NCBI GenBank assembly: GCA_026225435.1
Contig: JAMFST010001376.1
Coordinates: 1 to 11,090 of the forward strand
Direction of reading: 5' to 3'
Source of the DNA: Labilithrix luteola
GTDB taxonomy: Bacteria > Myxococcota_A > Polyangia > Polyangiales > Polyangiaceae
DNA: 11,090 nt
The notes below the pieces were generated by a model. It worked only from the letters and a program-made list of their open reading frames with translations. It was not told where the DNA came from and searched no databases. Below, piece after piece: positions 1 to 6,147 of the stretch; positions within the stretch are counted from its first letter, which is position 1; each line of letters begins with the position of its first letter. Made by a program: the position numbers and the translations under genes.

Positions 1-278
1 CGGCCAAGGAGGCGCTCGACCTCGGCCTGGTGAATCGCGTGGTGCCGGACGCGGAGCTGGAGACGGCGGCGCTGGCGCTGGCGACCGAGCTGTCCCGCGG
101 AGCTCCCAAGGCACTGGCCGAGACCAAGCGGCTCCTCTGGCAAGGGATCGCGCTGGGCGTCGAAGCGTGCTTCCCCGACGAGAGCCGCACGGTGTCCGCG
201 CTCTCCGGCACGGCCGACGCGCGCGAGGGGCTCACGGCGGTGATCGAGAAGCGCGCCCCGGTGTTCCACGGCCGATGA
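1..278 (+). CDS. Enoyl-CoA hydratase/isomerase family protein, C-terminal part (5' end outside window)
   Basis: The reading frame is open from base 3 and stops at 276-278, so only about 91 C-terminal residues are seen. They contain the crotonase-family tail: a segment reading AKEALDLGLVNRVVPD, then an alanine-rich helix with APKALAETKRLL, and a final REGLTAVIEKRAPVF segment that matches the usual 'REG..AF.EKR.P.F' ending of enoyl-CoA hydratases. The active-site glutamates and oxyanion loop lie upstream of the window and cannot be checked. The family hydrates 2-enoyl-CoA to 3-hydroxyacyl-CoA in the cytoplasm, the second step of beta-oxidation, but some members are isomerases, ring hydrolases or dehalogenases. 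The stop overlaps the start of the SDR gene by 4 bp (ATGA), so the hydratase and the dehydrogenase that would act next are translationally coupled. Confidence 0.87.
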   Translation, partial: AKEALDLGLVNRVVPDAELETAALALATELSRGAPKALAETKRLLWQGIALGVEACFPDESRTVSALSGTADAREGLTAVIEKRAPVFHGR

Positions 279-1009
279 TCGATCTGACCGGAAAGCGAGC
301 CTTCGTCACCGGCGGTGCCACTGGCATCGGAGCGGCCATCTCCCGTCTCTTCGCCGCGCGCGGAGCGGAGGTGGTCTTCACAGCGCTCGACGCCACGGCG
401 GCCACGCCCTTCGCCCAGGAGATCGGCGCGCGGGTCATCGAGCTCGACGTGTCCAGCGTGGCGGCGACCCGCGAAGCGGTGCTGGCCAACGGCCCGTTTG
501 CCATCCTGGTGAACAACGCGGGCATCGACCAGCACGCCTACTTCACGCACACCGACGAGGCGGAGTGGCGCCGCCTGCTCGCGGTGAACCTCGAGGCGGT
601 CTTCGCTACCACCCACGCCGCGCTCCCGGCGATGCACATGGCCAGCTACGGGCGCATCATCAACATCGCCTCCGAGGCGGGCCGGCTCGGCTCGCGTGGT
701 GGCGCGGTGTACGCCGCGGCCAAGGGGGGCGTCATCTCCTTCACCCGCTCCATCGCGCGCGAGAACGGGCGCCGCGGGATCACCGCCAACGTGGTCTGCC
801 CCGGCCCCATCGACACGCCCATGCTGCGCGGCGCGGTGGAGGCGGGCGGGCAGAAGCTGCTCGACGCGATGACCGGCGCGACGCTCGCAGGGAGGCTGGG
901 CACGCCGATGGAAGTGGCCGCGGCCGTCGCCTTCCTCGCCTCGAAGGAGGCGGCGTTCATCACCGGCGAGTGCCTCGGCGTCTCCGGCGGAATGGGGTGC
1001 GGCGCATGA
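275..1009 (+). CDS. SDR-family 3-hydroxyacyl-CoA dehydrogenase-like oxidoreductase
   Basis: This 244-residue protein is a classical short-chain dehydrogenase of normal length. It has the nucleotide-binding TGGATGIG motif at residues 12-19, NNAG at 80-83, the catalytic Ser133, and Tyr146 and Lys150 of the YxxxK motif, then a CPGPIDTPM segment typical of the family. It is expected to oxidise a hydroxyl to a ketone with NAD(P)+. Placed directly after an enoyl-CoA hydratase, the likely substrate is a 3-hydroxyacyl-CoA, as for BadH-type enzymes of cyclic-acid degradation; this role is inference. The frame is open further upstream (to 167), but ATG 275 is chosen because it places the Rossmann motif at the correct distance and makes an ATGA overlap with the hydratase. 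No strong Shine-Dalgarno is seen, consistent with coupling. FabG-like 3-oxoacyl reductase activity is the main alternative. Confidence 0.93.
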   Translation: MIDLTGKRAFVTGGATGIGAAISRLFAARGAEVVFTALDATAATPFAQEIGARVIELDVSSVAATREAVLANGPFAILVNNAGIDQHAYFTHTDEAEWRRLLAVNLEAVFATTHAALPAMHMASYGRIINIASEAGRLGSRGGAVYAAAKGGVISFTRSIARENGRRGITANVVCPGPIDTPMLRGAVEAGGQKLLDAMTGATLAGRLGTPMEVAAAVAFLASKEAAFITGECLGVSGGMGCGA

Positions 1010-1929
1010 GCGAGCCGTCGGCGATCGACGAGCAAGTCGAGCGGCACATTGGACGTGTCCGCGCGGTGCTCGGCAGCTGGGTCCGCGGCACGCCGATCGA
1101 GCAGATGCGGCGCGACTGGGACGAGCTGTACACCGCGGCGCCAGGGACCGCGCTGCCGGCGACGGAGGAGGCGATCTCCGTCGACGGTGTTCCGGCGACG
1201 TGGATCACCGCGCCGGGCGCGCGCGAGGATCGCGTGCTGCTCTACCTGCACGGCGGCGGGTTCAGCCTCGGCTCGGTGCGCTCGCACCGCGAGCTGCTGG
1301 TTCGCCTGTCGCGAGCGGCGCGCTGTCGCGTGCTGGCGCTCGAGTACCGGCGGGTGCCAGAGCACCGGTTCCCCGCGGCGCTGGAGGACTCCGTCCGCGC
1401 GTACGACTGGCTCCTCGCGAACGGTGTTCGTCACGAACAGTGTTCGCTAGCGGGGGACTCCGCCGGCGGTGGGCTCGTCCTGTCGACGATGCTCACCGCG
1501 CGCGACCGCGGCCGGCCGCTCCCGGCGTCGGCGGTGCTGCTCTCGGCGTTCACCGATCTGACCACCTCGCGCGAGTCGTACACCACGCGCGCCGCGGTCG
1601 ATCCCTGGCACGAGAAGCTGAACCTGGAGATCGTCGCCCGCGCGTACCTCAAAGGCGCGAATGCCCGCGACCCGCAAGCGTCGCCGCTCTTCGCCGATCT
1701 CCGCGGTCTCCCGCCGCTGCTCGTGCAGGTCGGCGATCACGAGGTCGTGCTCGACGACTCGCGTGACCTCGCCACCGCCGCTCGCGCTGCCCGTGTGGAG
1801 GTGACGCTGGAGGTGTACGAGCGAATGATCCACGTCTTCCAGCAGTTTGCCGCCGACGTGCCCGAGGCCCAGAAGGCCGTCGCCACGATCGGCACCTTCC
1901 TCGACCGTCACTGGAACCAAGCACGATGA
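1006..1929 (+). CDS. Alpha/beta hydrolase, hormone-sensitive-lipase (type IV esterase) family
   Basis: This 307-residue cytoplasmic hydrolase has the two HSL-family signatures: the oxyanion-hole HGGGF at residues 82-86 and GDSAGG at 150-155 with nucleophile Ser152. The acid is probably an Asp in the VGDHEVVLDDSRDL segment and the base the His in MIHVFQ near the C-terminus. Length and domain order are normal for the family, with an N-terminal cap of about 60 residues. No signal peptide is visible, so the substrate is intracellular. The enzyme probably hydrolyses an ester or lactone, either to release the acid that enters the pathway or to open a cyclic intermediate; thioester hydrolysis is another possibility. 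The frame is open upstream to 565, but ATG 1006 forms an ATGA overlap with the SDR gene, and the upstream extension would be an out-of-frame reading of that gene. Its own stop overlaps the next start in the same way. Confidence 0.93.
   Translation: MSEPSAIDEQVERHIGRVRAVLGSWVRGTPIEQMRRDWDELYTAAPGTALPATEEAISVDGVPATWITAPGAREDRVLLYLHGGGFSLGSVRSHRELLVRLSRAARCRVLALEYRRVPEHRFPAALEDSVRAYDWLLANGVRHEQCSLAGDSAGGGLVLSTMLTARDRGRPLPASAVLLSAFTDLTTSRESYTTRAAVDPWHEKLNLEIVARAYLKGANARDPQASPLFADLRGLPPLLVQVGDHEVVLDDSRDLATAARAARVEVTLEVYERMIHVFQQFAADVPEAQKAVATIGTFLDRHWNQAR
1418..1446. repeat. Two tandem copies of a 13-bp inverted repeat inside the hydrolase gene
   Basis: Two units of the form CGAAC-NGT-GTTCG (5-bp arms, 3-bp centre) lie at 1418-1430 and 1434-1446, separated by TCA, a period of 16 bp. 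The units differ at one base. They fall in the codons just before the GDSAGG nucleophile motif and use codons (GGT, GTT, CGT, GAA, TGT, CTA) that are softer than those of the surrounding gene. Whether this is a protein-binding site or chance is unknown. Confidence 0.6.
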
Positions 1930-3473
1930 GCGACGCACGGAGCGACACCAAGAACGGCCCGATCGGCATCCTCGGCTACGGTGGATATCTCCCGCGCATG
2001 CGCCTCGAGCGCTCGGCGGTCGCCCAGGCCAACGCCTGGTTCGCGCCGAATTTTGCCGGCAAGAAGGGGACGCGCACCTTCGCCAACTGGGACGAGGACA
2101 GCATCACCATGGCGGTCGCCGCCGCCCGCGATTGCCTCGGCGCAGGCGAGGATCGCAGCCGCATCAAGGGGGTCACCCTGGCGTCGAGCACCTTGCCGTT
2201 CGCCGAGCGCATGAACTCCGGCATCGTCGCCGAGGCGCTCACCCTCGACGACGATCTCGAGACGCTCGATCTCACCGGCTCCCAGCGCTCCGCGCTCGCC
2301 GGTCTCGCGCAGGCGCTGTCCAAGGCGAGCTCGCCGTCGGCCACCGGTGAGATCCTCGTCCTCGCCGCCGACGATCGGCAGACGCGCCCCGCCAGCGCCG
2401 CCGAGCTCGAGGTGGGGGACGGCGCCGCGGCCATACTCGTCGGCCGTGGTCCCCGTGACCGCGTGCTCGCCGAGCTGCTCGGCACCGGCACCGTCTCCGT
2501 CGACTTCGTCGATCACTTCCGCCCCGCCGGCGAGGACGTCGACTACGTCTGGGAAGAGCGCTGGATCCGCGACGAGGGCGTGAGCAAGCTCGTGCCGCAG
2601 GCGATCGAGCGGGCGCTCACCGCCGCCGGGATCGGCGCCGAGCAGATCGACACCTTCGTCTTCCCCTCGACGCTGGCGAAGATGGACGCGCAGGTCGCCA
2701 AGGCGTGCGGCATTCGCCCCGACGCGCTGGTCGACTCGCTCGCCAGCGGCATCGGCGACACCGGCGTCGCCCATCCGCTCCTGCTCCTGGCGCACGCGCT
2801 CGAGAAGGCGCGCCCCGGGCAGCACATCCTCGTCGCCCAGTTCGGCAGCGGCGCGCAGGCGCTGGTCTTCCGCGTGACCGACGCCATCGGCAGCTTCCGC
2901 CCGCGGGTCGGCGTGTCCGGCTGGATCGCGCGCGGCGTGTCCGAGGCGAATTACACCAAGTTCCTCTCCTTCAAGGGCTCGCTCGTTCTCGAGAAGGGGA
3001 TGCGCGGCGAGCAGGACAAGAAGACCGCGCTCACCACGCTCTACCGTCATCGCAAGGCCATCCTCGGGCTGGTCGCCGGGCGTGACGAGGCGACCGGGGC
3101 GGTGCACTTCCCGCCGTCGCGCCTGTCGCTCAGCGGCAACTCCGCCGGAGCGCCACCGGTGGGAACGCCCGCGCAGGACTCGCAGCGTCCGTACAAGCTG
3201 GCCGAGCGCGGCGCCAAGGTGCTGAGCTGGTCCGCCGAGTACCTGTCGTACCACCCGTCTCCGCCCAATCACTACGGGCAGGTCGACTTCGACGGGGGCG
3301 GACGCATCTTGATGGAATTCACCGACATCACCAAGGGGGAGATCGACGTCGGCACCCCCATGGAGATGGTCTTCCGCATCAAGGACAAGGACGAGAAGCG
3401 GGGCTTCACCCGCTACTTCTGGAAAGCGACTCCGGTGCGCTCCGCGAGCACGCCCGAGAAGAAGGAGCACTGA
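1926..3473 (+). CDS. HMG-CoA-synthase-like (thiolase-fold) protein fused to a C-terminal DUF35/OB-fold domain
   Basis: This 515-residue protein has two parts. Residues about 11-318 resemble HMG-CoA synthase/KAS III: the start GILGYGGYLPRMRL, the segment NWDEDSITMAVAAARDCL (54-71), VGDGAAAILVG (163-173), and the HMGS-like DFVDHFRP (193-200). Residues about 370-505 resemble a DUF35 protein, with a degenerate linker (FPPSR at 395-399) and an OB-fold-like tail. By manual alignment the nucleophilic Cys is Gln120 (DLTGSQR), the catalytic His is near Pro247 (FVFPST), and the Asn of the GN-T motif is Asp278 (GIGDTG). The whole protein has only two cysteines (70 and 261), so neither a thioester-forming Cys nor a four-Cys zinc ribbon is possible. 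Ordinary HMG-CoA synthesis is therefore unlikely. The neighbouring thiolase suggests a shared complex in which this protein binds acyl-CoA, acts as a scaffold, or decarboxylates. ATG 1926 overlaps the hydrolase stop (ATGA). Confidence 0.88.
   Translation: MSDARSDTKNGPIGILGYGGYLPRMRLERSAVAQANAWFAPNFAGKKGTRTFANWDEDSITMAVAAARDCLGAGEDRSRIKGVTLASSTLPFAERMNSGIVAEALTLDDDLETLDLTGSQRSALAGLAQALSKASSPSATGEILVLAADDRQTRPASAAELEVGDGAAAILVGRGPRDRVLAELLGTGTVSVDFVDHFRPAGEDVDYVWEERWIRDEGVSKLVPQAIERALTAAGIGAEQIDTFVFPSTLAKMDAQVAKACGIRPDALVDSLASGIGDTGVAHPLLLLAHALEKARPGQHILVAQFGSGAQALVFRVTDAIGSFRPRVGVSGWIARGVSEANYTKFLSFKGSLVLEKGMRGEQDKKTALTTLYRHRKAILGLVAGRDEATGAVHFPPSRLSLSGNSAGAPPVGTPAQDSQRPYKLAERGAKVLSWSAEYLSYHPSPPNHYGQVDFDGGGRILMEFTDITKGEIDVGTPMEMVFRIKDKDEKRGFTRYFWKATPVRSASTPEKKEH
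3462..3467 (+). promoter_or_regulatory. Shine-Dalgarno AAGGAG for the thiolase gene
   Basis: AAGGAG lies 8 bases upstream of ATG 3476, inside the last codons (Lys-Lys-Glu) of the HMGS-like gene. It is the strongest ribosome-binding site in the first operon and fixes the thiolase start. Its position within the upstream gene suggests coupled but independently strong initiation. Confidence 0.75.
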
Positions 3474-3475
3474 CC

Positions 3476-4678
3476 ATGGCCAGCGGAATCAAAGACAAGG
3501 TCGCCATCCTGGGCATGGGCTGCAGCAAGTTCGGCGAGCGCTGGGACGCCTCGGCCGAGGACCTGATGGTCGAGGCCTACAACGAGGCGATGACCGACGC
3601 GGGCATCCAGCCCTCGCAGCTCGGCGCCGCCTTCTTCTCGACGCACATGGACGACGTCGGCGTCGGCCGCGGCGGCACGCCGATGAGCATCGCGCTGCGC
3701 CTGCCCAACATCGGCGTCACCCGCGTGGAGAACTTCTGCGCCGGCGGCACGGAGGCGGTGCGCGCCGCGGTCTACGCCGTCGCCGCCGGAGCCTGCGACA
3801 TCGCCATCGCCCTCGGCGTCGAGAAGCTGAAGGACACCGGCTACGGCGGCCTCCCCACCGCCACTGTAGGAACGTACATCCCGCAGTGGTACCCGAACGC
3901 GGTCGCTCCGGCGAACTTCGCCCAGCTCGCCTCGGCCTACCGTAGCAAGCACCAGGTGGACGCGCAGCTCCTCAAGCGCGCCATCGCCCACGTGTCGGTG
4001 AAGAGCCACGCCAACGGCGCCAAGAACCCCAAGGCGCACTTCCGCTCTCCGGTCAGCGAGGAGCAGGTGCTGCGCGCGCCGATCATCGCCGAGCCGCTCG
4101 GTCTCTACGACTGCGCCGGTGTGTCCGACGGCGCCGCCGCGGTCATCGTGACCACGCAGGAGATCGCCCGGAGCCTGGGGAAGAAGGATCTCATCACCTT
4201 CAAGGCGCTGCAGATCGCCGTCTCCAACGGCTGGGAGATGCAGTCCAACGAGTGGGACGGCAGCTACCTGCACACCACGCGCATCGCCGCGAAGAAGGCA
4301 TACGCCGAGGCCGGCATCGAGGATCCGCGCAAGGAGCTGTCGATGACGGAGGTGCACGACTGCTTCTCCATCACCGAGCTGGTCACCATGGAGGACCTCG
4401 GTCTGTCCAAGGAGGGCGGGGGAGTGAAGGACGTGCTCGACGGCGTGTTCGACGCAGAGGGGGCGCTGCCCTGCCAGATCGACGGCGGCCTCAAGTGCTT
4501 CGGTCACCCGATCGGTGCCAGCGGCATCCGCATGCTCTACGAGATGTACCTCCAGCTGCAGGGGCGCGCCGATGCGCGGCAGCTCGCCAACCCGAAGCTG
4601 GGGCTCACCCACAACCTCGGCGGGCAGCCGTCGCAGAACGTGAGCGCCATCTCGATCATCGGCCGCGCCGACGCCTGA
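3476..4678 (+). CDS. Thiolase, SCP2/SCP-x-type acetyl-CoA acetyltransferase family
   Basis: This 400-residue protein is of full thiolase length with an intact active site. The acyl-accepting Cys88 is in NFCAGG (86-91), the SCP2-type HDCF motif is at 294-297 (second catalytic cysteine Cys296), and the GHP histidine is His344 in CFGHPIGASG. The C-terminal HNLGGQPSQN replaces the CxGxG loop of classical thiolases, as usual in the SCP2 type. The expected reaction is CoA-dependent cleavage of a 3-oxoacyl-CoA, or the reverse condensation, in the cytoplasm. The start lies 2 bp after the HMGS-like/DUF35 gene, an arrangement recalling thiolase/DUF35 pairs such as BbsB/BbsA and the archaeal thiolase/HMGCS/DUF35 complex, so it probably needs that partner for activity or solubility. 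Unlike steroid-aldolase relatives of this fold, it keeps the nucleophilic cysteine and should be a true thiolase. It is the last gene of the first operon. Confidence 0.92.
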   Translation: MASGIKDKVAILGMGCSKFGERWDASAEDLMVEAYNEAMTDAGIQPSQLGAAFFSTHMDDVGVGRGGTPMSIALRLPNIGVTRVENFCAGGTEAVRAAVYAVAAGACDIAIALGVEKLKDTGYGGLPTATVGTYIPQWYPNAVAPANFAQLASAYRSKHQVDAQLLKRAIAHVSVKSHANGAKNPKAHFRSPVSEEQVLRAPIIAEPLGLYDCAGVSDGAAAVIVTTQEIARSLGKKDLITFKALQIAVSNGWEMQSNEWDGSYLHTTRIAAKKAYAEAGIEDPRKELSMTEVHDCFSITELVTMEDLGLSKEGGGVKDVLDGVFDAEGALPCQIDGGLKCFGHPIGASGIRMLYEMYLQLQGRADARQLANPKLGLTHNLGGQPSQNVSAISIIGRADA

Positions 4679-4694
4679 TGAGGGCGGCTCCGGC

Positions 4695-4707
4695 GCCGCA
4701 CTGCGGC
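4695..4707 (+). terminator. Weak hairpin after the thiolase gene, possible terminator
   Basis: GCCGC-ACT-GCGGC forms a 5-bp stem with a 3-base loop 17 bp after the thiolase stop. No U-tract follows, so an intrinsic terminator is doubtful; it may be an RNA 3'-end-protecting hairpin or a chance GC-rich repeat. Confidence 0.25.
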
Positions 4708-4771
4708 ATGCGAGACCGGTAGTTTCTGCATGAATCCGCGTTGCTGCGACCGAGGTGTCGTGCTCCTCTCA

Positions 4772-4797
4772 TCTAAGACCGACCGGACGGTCTTAGA
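4772..4797. promoter_or_regulatory. 26-bp palindromic operator, TetR/PaaR-like, upstream of the second operon
   Basis: The arms TCTAAGACCG (4772-4781) and CGGTCTTAGA (4788-4797) are perfect inverted complements around the 6-bp centre ACCGGA, so 24 of 26 positions are symmetric. The core ACCGACCGGACGGT is of the CCGACCGG-type palindrome known for TetR-family repressors of aromatic and fatty acid catabolism. It ends 30 bp before ATG 4828, a position that would block a promoter or early elongation. The likely ligand is the TetR protein encoded at 10065-10658; this pairing is inference. An alternative reading as an intrinsic terminator of the first operon is possible (10-bp stem, 6-base loop) but the following bases AATTCTTC are not a T-tract. 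Confidence 0.72.
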
Positions 4798-4815
4798 ATT
4801 CTTCGACCGCTTCCG

Positions 4816-4821
4816 CAGGAG
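4816..4821 (+). promoter_or_regulatory. Shine-Dalgarno CAGGAG for the FAD oxidoreductase gene
   Basis: CAGGAG stands 6 bases before ATG 4828, an optimal spacing, and decides this start over the in-frame ATG at 4834. It marks the first gene of the second operon. Confidence 0.75.
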
Positions 4822-4827
4822 ACGCAC

Positions 4828-6147
4828 ATGACGATGACGTACGACGCCGCCATCATCGGCGCGGGCGCTGGAGGACTCAGCGCCGCGGCGCGCCTGGTGG
4901 CCGCCGGCAAGAAGGTCCTCGTCCTCGAGGCGAAGGATCGCGTCGGCGGTCGCGCCTCCAGCGAGCAGATCGACGGCTTCACGGTGAACATCGGCGCCAT
5001 CGCCATCGAGCGCGGCAACGTCTTCGAGGAGACCTTCACCGCGCTCGGCGTCCCGCTCGACGTGCGCGAGCCGGATCCGCCGACGGTGTTCCGCATCGAC
5101 GGCAAGTTGATCAACGTCTCGACGGGGGGCGGCTGGGGGATGCTGCTCGGCACCTTCACCAAGCAGGCGGCGAAGATCGGCGCCAAGTTCGCCGACGCCC
5201 GCAAAGGGGACCTGCCCGAGGACGCGCTCACGACGGCGGAGTGGCTGGCGAAGTACACCAAGAACGAGACGGTGCACGCCATCTTCCGCAACCTGTGCGC
5301 CGCCATCTTCGCGGTGAACTCCGACGAGCTCCCGGCGCGCGCCTTCCTCACGTACTTCGCGTTGAAGGGCGCCTTCAAGCGCTTCGGCTTCTGCCCGCGC
5401 GGCACGGTCGGACTGTGGAACGACCTGGCCGCAGCCATCGTCGCGCGAGGCGGGGAGATCTGGACGGACGCGTCTGTAACAGCGTTACGCACGGAGAACG
5501 GCGTGGTCACCGGCCTCGACGTACACCGCCAGGGCGAGACGCAGCGCATCCAGGCGCGCACCGTCATCAGCAACATCGGCCCGCACGCCACCATCGCGCT
5601 CGCCGGCGAGTCGGTCCTCGGCGCGGAGTACGTCGCCCAGGCTCGGCAGACGCTCCGCCCGTCGGCGAACATCGTCCTCAACTTCGCCACCCAGACGCGC
5701 ATCGTCGACGCGCCCGGGCTGGTCACCTTCGGCCGCACGCGTCGGCTGTGCAACCTGGGCGAGCTCACCGCCACCTGTCCCGAGCTCGCGCCGCCCGGCT
5801 GGTACCTCTACGTGGCCTACGCGGTGCCGCGCCCGGCCATCGGCGACTTCGACGAGAAGGCGGAGATCGAGGCCTCGCTGCAGGACCTGCGCGACGAGTT
5901 CCCCGGCTTCGACCAGGTGGCAAAGATCCTCTCGATCCGCGTGATGCGCGGCGAGTGGCCGGCGCAGCGCTCCGTCTCCGGATTCGACCTGCCGCAGGAC
6001 ACCCCGCTCGCCAACCTGTGGAACGTGGGCGACGCGGTGAAGGACTACGGCGACGGCGGAGTGCAGGCCTGCGCCCTCACCGGCCTGCTCGCCTCGCAGA
6101 AGGCCGTCGCGTTTCTCGACGGCACCACCGAGGCCGCCCATGGATGA
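4828..6147 (+). CDS. FAD-dependent oxidoreductase, phytoene desaturase/amine-oxidase-like
   Basis: This 439-residue protein begins with the dinucleotide-binding motif GAGAGG (11-16), the ribose-binding Glu34 at the end of beta-strand 2, and the GGRASS motif (40-45) of the CrtI/monoamine-oxidase family. Near the C-terminus NLWNVGDAVKDYGDGGVQA matches the second FAD-contact motif. It is somewhat shorter than typical carotenoid desaturases (about 490-510 residues). The family oxidises or desaturates hydrophobic substrates and some members are isomerases; no signal peptide or clear transmembrane segment is visible, so the protein is probably cytoplasmic or peripherally membrane-bound. It is the first gene of the second operon, directly behind the palindromic operator, and overlaps the acyl-CoA synthetase gene by 8 bp. 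The likely role is preparation of the substrate (dehydrogenation or oxidation) before or beside CoA activation; the substrate is unknown. A short low-GC patch with the rare codons GTA, ACA and TTA occurs at 5476-5487. Confidence 0.88.
   Translation: MTMTYDAAIIGAGAGGLSAAARLVAAGKKVLVLEAKDRVGGRASSEQIDGFTVNIGAIAIERGNVFEETFTALGVPLDVREPDPPTVFRIDGKLINVSTGGGWGMLLGTFTKQAAKIGAKFADARKGDLPEDALTTAEWLAKYTKNETVHAIFRNLCAAIFAVNSDELPARAFLTYFALKGAFKRFGFCPRGTVGLWNDLAAAIVARGGEIWTDASVTALRTENGVVTGLDVHRQGETQRIQARTVISNIGPHATIALAGESVLGAEYVAQARQTLRPSANIVLNFATQTRIVDAPGLVTFGRTRRLCNLGELTATCPELAPPGWYLYVAYAVPRPAIGDFDEKAEIEASLQDLRDEFPGFDQVAKILSIRVMRGEWPAQRSVSGFDLPQDTPLANLWNVGDAVKDYGDGGVQACALTGLLASQKAVAFLDGTTEAAHG

Noticed and set aside
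565..1005. N-terminal extension of the esterase by an upstream in-frame start
   Set aside because: The extension is an Arg/His-rich out-of-frame reading of the SDR gene; ATG 1006 gives the normal HSL length and an ATGA overlap.
1908..3470. A 520-codon open frame on the minus strand opposite the HMGS-like/DUF35 gene
   Set aside because: It is rich in Arg, Gly, Ala and Asp without family motifs and mirrors the codon periodicity of the plus-strand gene, which has clear family similarity. Long antisense frames are expected in very GC-rich DNA.
3413..4612. Long minus-strand open frame opposite the thiolase
   Set aside because: Low-complexity composition and no recognisable motif; the plus-strand thiolase has intact catalytic residues.
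4772..4797. Reading the palindrome as an intrinsic terminator of the first operon
   Set aside because: The stem is good but no T-tract follows, and the core fits a TetR operator better; kept only as an alternative.
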